Source: Chloroflexota bacterium
Lineage (GTDB): Bacteria; Chloroflexota; Anaerolineae; Anaerolineales; UBA4823
Direction: 5' to 3'
DNA: 64,000 nucleotides
Assembly (NCBI GenBank): GCA_029265355.1
Contig: JAJUJL010000001.1
Span: 186,001-250,000, forward strand
Part shown: positions 24,367 through 33,430 of the stretch, one piece after another
Position numbering within the stretch: the first letter of the stretch is position 1
Layout: every line of letters starts with the position of its first letter
Notes under the pieces: model-generated
The model's input: only the letters and a program-made list of their open reading frames with translations
What the model was told of the DNA's origin: nothing
Database searches by the model: none
Translations under genes and position numbers: made by a program

Positions 24367-24389
24367 ATTTCCTCACATGCGCCTTACGT

Positions 24390-24395
24390 TATAAT
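24390..24395 (+). promoter_or_regulatory. -10 box of the ParB/SerK-like gene
   Basis: Consensus TATAAT in TTACGTTATAAT, 30 bp before the GTG at 24426. The same 12-mer lies upstream of the dGTPase-like gene. Confidence 0.5.
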
Positions 24396-24425
24396 AGCTC
24401 GCATCTCTGAGATGAGGCGCGACCC

Positions 24426-25262
24426 GTGAATCTGGAAATTCCCCACCTGGCTTTCTTGCCCGTCGATAAGCTGCTGATTCATGAGCGGCACGACAACCAG
24501 CGCACCCTGCCGCTCGTGCAGCGCATGCGCTCCAGCGGCGTCTTCCGCAACCCGCCCATTGTTACACCGCTCAGCGACGGCAGCGGGCGCTACATGGTAT
24601 TGGACGGCGCCAACCGCGCCACCGCCCTGCGCCAGATGGGTTTCCCGCACTGCCTGGCGCAGGTGGTGCAGCCGGATGACCCCGGACTCAAGCTATACAA
24701 CTGGAACCACATCGTTTGGGAGCTCAGCCCGCAACGCTTCCTGGATGGCTTGCGAGCTATTAGCGAGATAAGCCTGGAGCTGGTGCAGGACCGCCAGGCA
24801 AAGCCCGATCTGCACAGCGAATGCCGGTTGGCAATCATACAACTGCCAGGCGGCGAGGTTTATGCCGTGTGCTGCAGCGAGCAAAGCCTGCAGGGACGCG
24901 TCGCTGCCCTGAACGCCATCGCCGACAGCTATCGCGAGCGGGCGCGCCTGGACCGCACCAGCGCCGAGGACATCCTGCCGCTGGTCCACATCTACCCCAA
25001 CCTGGGCGGTCTGGTCAATTTCCCCAATTTCAGCCTGCAGGATATCCTGGAGCTTGCCGCCCGGGGGGGCCATCTGCCCAGCGGCGTCACCCGTTTCACC
25101 ATCGCGCCGCGCGTGCTGCACCTGAATTACCCGCTGGCCGAGCTCGAATCATCGCGCAGCGCAGAAGAGAAGAACGCTGACCTTGACCGCTGGATCAAGG
25201 ATAAGCTGGCGCGCAAGCACGTGCGCTACTACGCCGAGCCGACCATTCTGTTCGATGAGTAG
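24426..25262 (+). CDS. ParB-fold protein, SerK/SbnI-like
   Basis: The 278-residue protein starts at a GTG with GAGGCG upstream. The N-terminal 90 residues are a ParB/sulfiredoxin-like fold: LAFLPVDKLLIHERHDNQR, GVFRNPPIVTPL and YMVLDGANRATALRQMGFPH, the last being the phosphate-binding motif shared by ParB and by the serine kinases SerK and SbnI. The rest (residues 100-278) has no ParB helix-turn-helix. No parA or partition site is nearby, so a partition role is not supported. A stand-alone serine kinase or nucleotide-binding regulator is the more likely reading; the substrate is not deducible. It has its own promoter behind a large inverted repeat. Confidence 0.72.
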   Translation: MNLEIPHLAFLPVDKLLIHERHDNQRTLPLVQRMRSSGVFRNPPIVTPLSDGSGRYMVLDGANRATALRQMGFPHCLAQVVQPDDPGLKLYNWNHIVWELSPQRFLDGLRAISEISLELVQDRQAKPDLHSECRLAIIQLPGGEVYAVCCSEQSLQGRVAALNAIADSYRERARLDRTSAEDILPLVHIYPNLGGLVNFPNFSLQDILELAARGGHLPSGVTRFTIAPRVLHLNYPLAELESSRSAEEKNADLDRWIKDKLARKHVRYYAEPTILFDE

Positions 25263-25701
25263 GATGCACGCCGTCGTTGGTACCCTGCTCGATCCTGTTT
25301 GAAAAAGCTGCCAGGCAGATAATCTCTAAGGGAAGCGCCTTACCCAAACCCCGCGCGCTGGCGTACCGGTGTGAAGTTATGGGTTGGTTCACGGGTAAGG
25401 CGCGCCTGGAGGCGGTGGATAAGCTGTTGTGCCGAGGACATCCCGGAAGGGTTCTTGAGTGGTCGGAACGGCAGTCAGGATCGGATAGGGCGTTTCGGTT
25501 GGCATGGCGCGCAAGGTTTGTAGCAGGCGCGTAGTGAATAGTAAGGGAATGAACCACTCGCGTGCTGTCTGGTTTCACCGCATTTGCCACGATTGTGAAC
25601 CAACCTTCTTTATAGGCAAAACCAGGCTACGGACATAAGGTAAGCTCCTTGCCAGCCCGGATGTCCTGAATCATGCAGTCCTGCCGTTTTCCAGAAACAT
25701 G
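25263..25701. other. 439-bp gap with a large inverted repeat, no gene
   Basis: GCGCCTTACCC (25335-25345) and GGGTAAGGCGC (25393-25403) form a perfect 11-bp stem around a 47-nt loop, in which AACCC (25347-25351) can also pair with GGGTT (25381-25385). The short frames in both directions have no recognisable protein features. It may be an RNA structure or a degraded element. Confidence 0.45.
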
Positions 25702-25707
25702 TATAAT
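25702..25707 (+). promoter_or_regulatory. -10 box giving a probable leaderless start
   Basis: TATAAT ends seven bases before the ATG at 25715. No Shine-Dalgarno is present in the interval, so the transcript probably begins at or next to the start codon. The -35 is not evident. Confidence 0.5.
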
Positions 25708-25714
25708 GTCCTCT

Positions 25715-26107
25715 ATGGACATCTTCTTCACCGATCCAACCGATATCCCCCTGCCACCGGAAGAGGTGCGCATCCGCAAATTCCTGGCCCAGCCCTGGGG
25801 CGACGGCGTGCGCGTCAGGATCTACCTGGAGCTGACGCCGTTTTTGAAGCGCCCCAACGGCGACATCGTGGTGCACAATGCCCGCGGCGAAGAGCTGGCA
25901 AATATCAGCATCATCGAAACCATGGATCCCAAGATGGAGTTCACCCTGCACCTGCGCGGCGCAGAGCGACTCGGCCCTTTCTCTGCTGCGGTCAGGATTT
26001 TTTACCTGGAGGAGTCGCCCGAAGGCGAAGAAACTCCGCCGGACCAAAGGCCACGCAAGGTGGTTGATCGCGCCGACCTGACCTTTGATTTCACCGAGCA
26101 AACCTGA
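25715..26107 (+). CDS. small protein of unknown function
   Basis: The 130-residue soluble protein starts at the ATG directly after a TATAAT box. It has no signal peptide or membrane segment. The composition is beta-strand-like (VRVRIYLELTPFLKRPNGD, MEFTLHLRGAERLGPF, VRIFYLEES), with an acidic/Pro linker near the C-terminus. IVVHNARGEELANISIIE and RADLTFDF are strand motifs of unknown meaning. I do not recognise the family. The codon use and GC pattern match neighbours. It is not clearly in an operon with the ABC transporter 128 bp downstream. Confidence 0.7.
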   Translation: MDIFFTDPTDIPLPPEEVRIRKFLAQPWGDGVRVRIYLELTPFLKRPNGDIVVHNARGEELANISIIETMDPKMEFTLHLRGAERLGPFSAAVRIFYLEESPEGEETPPDQRPRKVVDRADLTFDFTEQT

Positions 26108-26234
26108 ACCGGATCGCCCTCCTGGCATGCTTCGTTCAAGATTCACCCTTCGCCGCCAGGTCGTAGGGGTGGGTCTATCACCGTCGGAATTCAAGCGATA
26201 ACATGACAAACTTGACGCTCGTTGACCACCTGCA

Positions 26235-28058
26235 ATGAAACATCTCCTGCGATTGCTCCCCTTCTTAAGACCCTACCTGCGCCAGGTAACTTTTTCCCTG
26301 CTCAGCCTGGCGCTGCTCACCAGCGCGCAGCTTGCCTTACCGACCGTCATCCAGCGGGTGATCGATGTCGGGTTGGCGCGCAGGGAAATCTCGTACCTGG
26401 TGCAGTCAGCGCTGGTCATCCTGGGGCTGGGTATGCTGGTCGCCGGGCTGACCTACACGCAGCGCATGCTCAACGAGTGGATTGCCGCGCACATTGGCTA
26501 CGACCTGCGCAACCGGCTCTATGACCATATCCAGAGCCTGTCCTTCAGCTTCCATGACCGCGCCCAGACCGGGCAGCTCATCAGCCGCTGCATCGAGGAT
26601 GTGCGCGCCGTGGAGCGCTTCACTGGCTTTGGCGTGGTCGACCTGATCAAGATGCTCTTCCTCCTGGCGGGCACCGTCTACCTTCTCGTCACGCAAAACG
26701 CGTCCCTGGCAGCCATCGCGCTGCTGCCCACTCTGCCCCTGGTTTGGATCACCACCAATTTTGGGCGCAAGGTCAGCAAGCTCTTCTTTGCTGTGGATAA
26801 CGCCATGGGCGAGCTTTCTTCGCGGCTGCAGGAAAACGTCACCGGCGTGCAGGTGGTGCGCGCCTTTGCGCGTGAGCCATACGAGATCGAGCGCTTTCGC
26901 CGGGCAAACCGCAGCGTGTACGATGCTCGCGTGCGCGTGGTGACGCAGTGGTCGCGCGTTCTGCCCAGCTCACATTTTTTGGTCAGCCTGGGCACAATTC
27001 TCATCCTCTGGTTTGGCGGTCGCATGGTGCTGCAGGGTGAGCTGACGGTGGGGCAGATCGTGGCTTTCAACGCTTACATGCTCATGCTGGCAACGCCCGC
27101 CCAGCAGCTCACCTGGCTGGTGAACCTGGCAGGCGAGGCTACCGCCGGCGCGCAGCGCGCTTTCGAGGTGCTGGACCGCCAGCCGAAAATCCAATCGCCG
27201 CCCGCTGCGGTGAGGCTGCCAACCCTTTCCGGAAAAGTCGAATTTCGGGAGGTGTACTTTCGCTACGATGCGGATGACCTGGCGGCGCTGGAGGATATCT
27301 CGGTCACCGTGCAGCCCAACCAACTGGTGGCGCTGATCGGCCCAACCGGCTCGGGGAAGACATCGCTGGTGAACCTGGTGCCGCGCTTCTACGACGTCAC
27401 CCAGGGCGCGGTGCTGGTGGATGGCGTCGATGTGCGCCAGGTCGAGTTGAAGTCGCTGCGCCGGCAGATCGGGGTGGTGCTGCAGACCTCGCTGCTCTTC
27501 TCCGCCACGATCCGCGAAAACATCGCCTACGGACGCCCGGATGCCAGCCTGGAGGAGATCATCGCTGCTGCCAAAGCAGCCCAGGCGCACGAGTTCATCC
27601 AGGAGATGCCGCAGGGGTATGAGACGCTGGTCGGCGAGCGCGGCGTCACCCTCTCCGGAGGGCAACGCCAGCGCGTGGCCATCGCCCGCGCCCTGCTGCT
27701 CGACCCCCGCATCTTGATCCTGGACGATTCCACTTCCAGCGTGGACACACGCACCGAGCAGCTCATCCAGCAGGCGTTGGATAACCTGATGCAAGGGCGC
27801 ACCACTTTCGTCATCGCCCACCGCCTGTCCACCGTGCGCCGCGCCGACCTGATCCTGGTGATGGATGGCGGGCGCATCGTGGAGCGCGGCACCCATCGCG
27901 AGCTGCTGAACTCCGGTGGGCTATACCGCGAGATCTATGACCTCCAGCTCCGCGATCAAGAACGCTTCCGCTCCGAGCTGGAGGCGCTGTCCAGCAACGA
28001 GCCAACCGCGCGTCGCCTCACCGTGCGCAGCGAGGGCAGCCGCGGCCTGGGCGGATAA
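26235..28058 (+). CDS. ABC exporter half, degenerate-site type (TM287-like)
   Basis: This 607-residue protein has an N-terminal six-helix exporter domain and a C-terminal ATPase: Walker A IGPTGSGKTSLVNL, an intact signature [16 protein letters not shown], and Walker B RILILDDSTSSVD where the catalytic Glu is Asp. That combination is the hallmark of the degenerate-site subunit of heterodimeric exporters such as TM287/TM288 or BmrC/BmrD. It is followed 21 bp later by its partner. Drug or lipid export is the family role; the substrate is unknown. Confidence 0.92.
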   Translation: MKHLLRLLPFLRPYLRQVTFSLLSLALLTSAQLALPTVIQRVIDVGLARREISYLVQSALVILGLGMLVAGLTYTQRMLNEWIAAHIGYDLRNRLYDHIQSLSFSFHDRAQTGQLISRCIEDVRAVERFTGFGVVDLIKMLFLLAGTVYLLVTQNASLAAIALLPTLPLVWITTNFGRKVSKLFFAVDNAMGELSSRLQENVTGVQVVRAFAREPYEIERFRRANRSVYDARVRVVTQWSRVLPSSHFLVSLGTILILWFGGRMVLQGELTVGQIVAFNAYMLMLATPAQQLTWLVNLAGEATAGAQRAFEVLDRQPKIQSPPAAVRLPTLSGKVEFREVYFRYDADDLAALEDISVTVQPNQLVALIGPTGSGKTSLVNLVPRFYDVTQGAVLVDGVDVRQVELKSLRRQIGVVLQTSLLFSATIRENIAYGRPDASLEEIIAAAKAAQAHEFIQEMPQGYETLVGERGVTLSGGQRQRVAIARALLLDPRILILDDSTSSVDTRTEQLIQQALDNLMQGRTTFVIAHRLSTVRRADLILVMDGGRIVERGTHRELLNSGGLYREIYDLQLRDQERFRSELEALSSNEPTARRLTVRSEGSRGLGG

Positions 28059-28079
28059 ACTGCTGCAGAAGAGTAACTT

Positions 28080-29918
28080 ATGGCGCAAGCAAGCTTGAGC
28101 ATTTCCGACGACATTCAATACAAAAGCTACGATCCAAGAGTCGTGCGGCGCTTAATCGCCCTGGCGCATCCTTACCGCTGGCAACTCCTGGTTGCACTGG
28201 CGATGATGCTGGCCGCCACCTCCGCCGCAGTTGCCGGCCCCTATTTCGTCAAGATTGCCATCGATACGGGCATCGAAGCCAGGTCCGTGCCAGCCCTGGC
28301 CCAGGCTGTACTTGGCTATTTGCTGACGCTGCTGCTCCAATGGGTCTTCACCTATGGACGCATCCAGATCATGGCAAAAGCCGGCACTGCCATCATCTAC
28401 GACCTGCGCAATATGCTTTTCGAGCATTTGCAACACCTGTCGCTCAATTTTTACAGTCGCTACAGCGTGGGGCGCGTCATCACCCGCGTGATGAACGACG
28501 TCGAAGTGCTGCGCGAATTCATCACCTGGGCTATCCTGGCAACGGCGCGCGATCTGCTGGCGGTCGGCGGTATCTTGTTGGCGATGATCAGCATGGACCT
28601 GCGCCTGACATTGCTGGCGTTGCTCGTGCTGCCGCTGATGATTGGCATCACCGCCATCTTCCGCAAAGCGGCGCGCGAGAACTACCGCCGGGTGCGCTCA
28701 GCGATCAGTTGGGTCAACTCGGTGCTGGCAGAGAATATCAACGGCATCCGCGTGGTGCAGGCTTTCACCCGCGAGGAGCACAATTACGCCTATTTTCAAA
28801 ACGAGGTCAACCACAATCATAAACAAGCTGTGCTGCGCGCTGCTCGTGTGGCTTCAGCCTTCCCAGCCACCATCGAGCTGACTGGTTATATGGCCACGGC
28901 GCTGATCATCTGGCTGGGCGGTGTAGCCGTGCTAAATGAAACCGTCACGCCCGGCGTGCTGGTCGCCTTCATCCTCTACATCGACCGCCTGTTCACGCCG
29001 ATTCGCGATCTCAGCCAGCGCTTCGATTCGTTTCAGTCGACGATGGCGAGCGGCGAGCGCATCTTCACCCTGATGGACGCGCCCGTGGAAGTGCAGGATC
29101 CGCCCAATGCTCGCAGCTTGCCGGCGCTGCGCGGCGAGGTGCGCCTGGAGGACGTTTCTTACCACTACCCGGACGATCCAGCTCTGGTGTTGGAAGGCGT
29201 CAATTTGCAGGTGGCAGCCGGGCAGACCGTGGCTTTGGTGGGCGAAACCGGCGCTGGCAAATCCACGCTGATCAAGCTGATCTGCCGCTTCCAGGACCCC
29301 ACCTCCGGCAGAGTGCTGGTAGATGGCTATGATTTGCGGCAGGTGACGCAGCACAGCCTGCGCAGCCAGCTCGGTATCGTGCTGCAAGACCCCTTCCTGT
29401 TTTCTGGCACCGTGCGGGATAACATCCAGTTTGGAAGGCTGGAGGCGACCCAGGCCGAAATCGAAGCCGCTGCCCGGGCGGTGGGAGCCCACGATTTCAT
29501 TGCCAGGTTGCCTCAGGGCTATGACACGCCCGTGGAAGAAGGCGGCCTGCGCCTGTCGGTCGGGCAGCGCCAGTTGATCTCCTTTGCCCGCGCCCTGCTG
29601 GCCAACCCGCGCATTCTGATATTGGATGAAGCCACCTCCAGCGTCGATACGCAGACCGAGCGCCAGATCCAGGCGGCATTGGCGCGGCTGCTGGAGGGGC
29701 GCACCGCTTTTGTCATCGCCCACCGCCTGTCAACCATCATCAACGCCGACCTGATCGTGGTCATCGAGGATGGGCGCATCGTCGAGCAGGGCACGCATGA
29801 GGCGCTGCTGGCTCTGGAGGGCGTGTATTACAACCTGTACCGGTTGGGTTTCGAGGACGAGCACTCAGCCTCGGGCAAACCTTGCAACATTGAAGAGTCT
29901 CCCAGGACTGCGGCATGA
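28080..29918 (+). CDS. ABC exporter half, catalytic-site type (TM288-like)
   Basis: The 612-residue partner has six N-terminal membrane helices and an ATPase with VALVGETGAGKSTLIKL, an altered signature LSVGQRQLISFARALL, and a complete Walker B ILILDEATSSVD with catalytic Glu. Combined with the upstream half, one composite site is complete (this Walker A/B plus the other's LSGGQ) and the other is degenerate (Asp plus LSVGQ). It starts at the ATG at 28080. Confidence 0.92.
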   Translation: MAQASLSISDDIQYKSYDPRVVRRLIALAHPYRWQLLVALAMMLAATSAAVAGPYFVKIAIDTGIEARSVPALAQAVLGYLLTLLLQWVFTYGRIQIMAKAGTAIIYDLRNMLFEHLQHLSLNFYSRYSVGRVITRVMNDVEVLREFITWAILATARDLLAVGGILLAMISMDLRLTLLALLVLPLMIGITAIFRKAARENYRRVRSAISWVNSVLAENINGIRVVQAFTREEHNYAYFQNEVNHNHKQAVLRAARVASAFPATIELTGYMATALIIWLGGVAVLNETVTPGVLVAFILYIDRLFTPIRDLSQRFDSFQSTMASGERIFTLMDAPVEVQDPPNARSLPALRGEVRLEDVSYHYPDDPALVLEGVNLQVAAGQTVALVGETGAGKSTLIKLICRFQDPTSGRVLVDGYDLRQVTQHSLRSQLGIVLQDPFLFSGTVRDNIQFGRLEATQAEIEAAARAVGAHDFIARLPQGYDTPVEEGGLRLSVGQRQLISFARALLANPRILILDEATSSVDTQTERQIQAALARLLEGRTAFVIAHRLSTIINADLIVVIEDGRIVEQGTHEALLALEGVYYNLYRLGFEDEHSASGKPCNIEESPRTAA

Positions 29919-29992
29919 TTGACGCTCCTATCTGACCATGCTAGAATGACTGGCATGGCGACGGATCGCCGCTTGTAGAAAACTGGGCGCAG

Positions 29993-32131
29993 ATGCAACC
30001 CTCACCCGCCAAACCTAAAGTAACGCCTGCAGCCCGCAGCCGGCTGCGCCGCAGCTTGCTGGCGCTGATCGTGATCGCTGCGCTGGTCCTGGTTGGCGTG
30101 CTGCTGAGCAAACCGCAGGAAATCAGCCTCTACCTGCCGTGGGTGGAGCACCTGGCAGCCGCGGCCTCGACCCCTGCGCCGACGGTGCGAGCGTCGGTCA
30201 CTCTGCTCTCTCCCACGCGCACCACCCGCCCCTCCTCCGCCACTCCGCCAGCCCCGGCGACCAGCGACGCTGGCAGCCCCTCGCCCACCACTTCTCCGCA
30301 GGCTGCAATTAGCGAGCTGCCTGGCACAGAGACCTCCGCCGCTACCGACGGAACGCTGTATCTCTCCATCCAAGAGGGCGGCTACCATCACCTGTTTGCC
30401 TACCACCCACAGACCCTGGCGCTGACCCGCCTGACAATGGGAAACTGGGACGACCTGGCGCCCGCCGCCAGCCCAGATGGCAGCCGCCTGGCGTTTGCCT
30501 CCAACCGGGATGGCGCCTGGGATCTTTACCTGCTGGAATTGGAGAGCGGGAAAATCCAGCGCCTGACGCACACCACCCAGTACGATGGCGCCCCCTCCTG
30601 GTCGCCGGATGGGCAGTGGCTGGTTTATGAATCTTATGTGGTGGAACAGCCCACCTCCGCCGAGCTGACCGCCACGCCCACCCTGCCCTCCCCCAACCTG
30701 CCCGACGTCACCCCCACTTACGCCCCGCCGCGCCAGAGCCTGGAAATCTACATTCGCCCGGCAGACCCGGCTGCCGATCAGCCGCCCATCCGCCTGACCG
30801 ATCATGCCGCCGCCGATTACGCCCCTGCCTGGTCGCCAGCAGGACGCCTGATCGCCTTTGTTTCCAACCGCAGCGGCGATGATGAGATCTGGATCGCCGA
30901 CCTGGACCGCGTCGATGACCGCTTCAGCAACCTGAGCCGCAGCCCGCGCGCTCGCGACCGCTTCCCTGCCTGGTCGCCGGATGGACGTCGCCTGGCGTGG
31001 TCCTCTTGGGATGAGAGCCTGGCAGAAATCGTCACGCTGCAGATCGATGCGCCGGGTTCGGCGCTGCGCCCGCTGGGCGCAGGCAACCGCCCGGTTTGGA
31101 GCCCGGACGGCGAGTCCATCTTTACCGGGCTCGCCGCGCCCAACCGCAGCTACCTGACCGGTTATAGGACAAACGCCTCTGGGCTTGCGTTGCCGCCCCT
31201 GGCCCTTTCGGGGGAGGTTTCAGGCATCACCTGGAGCCCCCGCGCCCTGTCCAACGCGCTGCCCGCCTGGGTGCAGGCTGTTGCCCGGCAGACGCCCACA
31301 CCTGCCTGGCAAGTCGCCATCACACCCGTCGCCGAGGTGCCCAACGGCCGCCAGCGCGTGGTCACCCTCCAGGATGTCGAAGTCCCGTATACCCTTCTAC
31401 AGGACCTGGTGGATGAATCCTTCCAGGCGCTGCGCCAGGAGAGCGGGAGACGCACCGGCTGGGATTTCCTGGCCAACCTGGAAAACGCCTTTGTGCCGCT
31501 CACCTCCCCCCTCTACCCTGGGCTGCAGGGCGATTGGCTCTACACCGGGCGCGCGATCGCCGTCAATTCCCTGCCAATGAACGCCAGTTGGATGGCCGCC
31601 GCGCGCGAAGACTACAACGGGCAGACTTACTGGCGCATCTACCTGCGCACACGCTTCCAGGATGGCACCCAAGGTCGCCCGCTGTATGACCTGCCCTGGA
31701 ATTTCAACGCCCGCTTCTCCGGCGACCCGCAAGCTTACGAGGCCGGCGGCGCGCCAGCGCAATCGGTGCTCTCCGGCTACTGGGTGGATTTCACTGCCCT
31801 GGCGCTGGCTTACGGCTGGGAACGGCTGCCAGCGCTCTCCTCCTGGCGCTCAGCCGTGGGCGCGGCGCGCCTGAACGAATTTGTGCTGCGTGATGGGCGT
31901 GACTGGCTGGCAGCCATGCGCGAAATCTACCCCGAAGCCGCCCTGGCGACGCCCACGCCGGTTCTGCCGCCCACCTTCACCCCCACCGCCACCCGCCGCC
32001 CCACCTGGACGCCGACCCCCACGCGCACGCCCTGGCCAACGCGCACCCCCACACCCACCCGCACACCCACGGTGACGCGCACGCCGACCCGCACCTCGAC
32101 CAAGACACCTGCCCCCACCGCTACCCCGTGA
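29993..32131 (+). CDS. membrane-anchored TolB-like beta-propeller protein with Thr/Pro tail
   Basis: The 712-residue protein has a single N-terminal transmembrane anchor (residues about 20-40, LLALIVIAALVLVGVLL), a Ser/Thr/Pro linker, then PD40/WD40-like propeller repeats: DGSRLAFASNRDGAWDLYLL, SWSPDGQWLVYES, AWSPAGRLIAFVSNRSGDDE, AWSPDGRRLAWSS and VWSPDGESIF. A C-terminal domain of about 200 residues follows (WDFLANLENAFVPLTSPLYP, GWERLPALSSWRS), and then a tail built of TPT/RTP repeats of about 55 residues. It is extracytoplasmic. It overlaps the M23 gene by 4 bp, so a joint role at the envelope is likely; no enzymatic motif is visible. Confidence 0.82.
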   Translation: MQPSPAKPKVTPAARSRLRRSLLALIVIAALVLVGVLLSKPQEISLYLPWVEHLAAAASTPAPTVRASVTLLSPTRTTRPSSATPPAPATSDAGSPSPTTSPQAAISELPGTETSAATDGTLYLSIQEGGYHHLFAYHPQTLALTRLTMGNWDDLAPAASPDGSRLAFASNRDGAWDLYLLELESGKIQRLTHTTQYDGAPSWSPDGQWLVYESYVVEQPTSAELTATPTLPSPNLPDVTPTYAPPRQSLEIYIRPADPAADQPPIRLTDHAAADYAPAWSPAGRLIAFVSNRSGDDEIWIADLDRVDDRFSNLSRSPRARDRFPAWSPDGRRLAWSSWDESLAEIVTLQIDAPGSALRPLGAGNRPVWSPDGESIFTGLAAPNRSYLTGYRTNASGLALPPLALSGEVSGITWSPRALSNALPAWVQAVARQTPTPAWQVAITPVAEVPNGRQRVVTLQDVEVPYTLLQDLVDESFQALRQESGRRTGWDFLANLENAFVPLTSPLYPGLQGDWLYTGRAIAVNSLPMNASWMAAAREDYNGQTYWRIYLRTRFQDGTQGRPLYDLPWNFNARFSGDPQAYEAGGAPAQSVLSGYWVDFTALALAYGWERLPALSSWRSAVGAARLNEFVLRDGRDWLAAMREIYPEAALATPTPVLPPTFTPTATRRPTWTPTPTRTPWPTRTPTPTRTPTVTRTPTRTSTKTPAPTATP

Positions 32132-33321
32132 ATATGCTCCGCCGATGGAAGCCTCACTTGCTGCTGTGTTTCATACTGGCTGCCTGCCAGCCGTTGGGTA
32201 TTCGCTCACATCCGCAAGCCTCCCCGCCGGTAAACGAAGGCGGCGCCAGCGCTCGACAGGATCAAGCAGCGCTTCTCACCGCATCACCGGTGACCATGGA
32301 AACTGGCCCCACCCCGGTCGTCGCTGGGCAGTATTCGACCGAGCAAGGAGAGACTTTACCCCAACCCTCGCCGCTGCCCGCGCCGGATAATGCGCCTGCT
32401 CAGTCCCCTGAGTTGCTGCGCTTCGTTTTTCCGACTCCCGGGCCGCAACCCGTCTCAGCCTGGCGTCCGCCGCTGTATTCCACGCCCTGGGCGCCCACGC
32501 CCTACGATCACTTTTTCTTTTCGCGCCCCATCGCGGCCAACGAGATCAACTGGCCCTTGGCCGACTACCGCTACGGCGGCATCTTCCTGCCCGAAGTGGT
32601 GCACACCGGCATTGATATCCCCTCCCGGGTAGGCACACCCGTGCTGGCAGCCGGCGCTGGTCGCGTCACCTGGACCGGCTATGGCCTGTACCGCGGCGTG
32701 GAAGACGAAACCGATCCCTACGGCCTGGCGGTTGCCATCAAGCATGATTTCGGTTACCAGGGAAATACGCTCTTCACCGTGTATGGTCACCTGGAGCGCA
32801 TCGATGTGCTGTTAGGGCAACACGTCGAAGCTGGTGACCAGATCGGCTTGAGCGGACAGACTGGAAAAGTGACCGGTCCACACCTGCATTTCGAGGTGCG
32901 CGTTGGGCGCAACAACTATTTCGTCAGCCGCAACCCAGAGCTGTGGCTGGCGCCGCCCCAGGGTTGGGGAGTGCTGGTCGCCCGCGTTCAAGACAGCAAC
33001 GGCGACCTGCTGCACAGTCACACCGTCAACGTGATGCTGAAATCCACCGGGCAAACCTGGGCGGTGAACACCTATGGCAAGGGCACGGTCAACAGCGACG
33101 ATTACTACCAGGAAAACCTGGTGCTGGGCGACCTGCCTGCTGGAGAATACGTGGTCTGGCTGCCATTCGAAGGCTCGACCTATGACCTTGAGCTAGAGAT
33201 CAAACCGGGTCTCGTCACCTATTTTACCTTTCGCGGCAAAAGGGGCTATAATACCAATCTGCCGCCGACCCCTGGCGCTAAATTCACCCCCCCTGTCCCG
33301 GCAGGCTCGGCCACCCCTTGA
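32128..33321 (+). CDS. M23-family metallopeptidase lipoprotein
   Basis: The 397-residue product starts at a GTG overlapping the stop of the previous gene; an ATG two codons later (32134) is an alternative. LLLCFILAACQPLG is a lipobox-type signal. The peptidase domain shows HTGIDIPSRVGTPVLA, YGHLERIDVLLGQHVEAGD and TGPHLHFEVRVG, so the zinc ligands HxxxD and HxH are intact. After it comes a beta-rich C-terminal domain (VLVARVQDSNGDLLHSHTVN). It likely cleaves peptidoglycan peptides or binds as a LytM-type activator. The recA promoter overlaps its stop codon. Confidence 0.88.
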   Translation: MNMLRRWKPHLLLCFILAACQPLGIRSHPQASPPVNEGGASARQDQAALLTASPVTMETGPTPVVAGQYSTEQGETLPQPSPLPAPDNAPAQSPELLRFVFPTPGPQPVSAWRPPLYSTPWAPTPYDHFFFSRPIAANEINWPLADYRYGGIFLPEVVHTGIDIPSRVGTPVLAAGAGRVTWTGYGLYRGVEDETDPYGLAVAIKHDFGYQGNTLFTVYGHLERIDVLLGQHVEAGDQIGLSGQTGKVTGPHLHFEVRVGRNNYFVSRNPELWLAPPQGWGVLVARVQDSNGDLLHSHTVNVMLKSTGQTWAVNTYGKGTVNSDDYYQENLVLGDLPAGEYVVWLPFEGSTYDLELEIKPGLVTYFTFRGKRGYNTNLPPTPGAKFTPPVPAGSATP

Positions 33322-33345
33322 CACTGCGAACATATGTGCTAAAAT
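33318..33345 (+). promoter_or_regulatory. recA promoter with LexA-type SOS box
   Basis: TTGACA (33318-33323) and TAAAAT (33340-33345) are 16 bp apart. Between them sits CGAACATATGTGCT (33327-33340), matching 12 of 14 bases of the palindromic Gram-positive/actinobacterial LexA box CGAACATATGTTCG. Its position in the spacer would block RNA polymerase when LexA binds. The -35 overlaps the stop codon of the upstream M23 gene. Confidence 0.7.
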
Positions 33346-33430
33346 CATTGAGGATAATTTTTGTGGGGTTCGTGAGCGGGCAGAGCCGGTTCACATCCCA
33401 TAGAATGGACTTAAACCATCAGGAGCAGAC

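Noticed and set aside
24426-25262. Chromosome or plasmid partition locus
   Set aside because: Only a ParB-like N-terminal fold is present; there is no parA, no helix-turn-helix part and no parS-like palindrome cluster.
31960-32128. CRISPR-like or tandem repeat array
   Set aside because: The repeats are short codon-level ACC/CCC repetitions encoding a Thr/Pro-rich protein tail, with no spacer structure.
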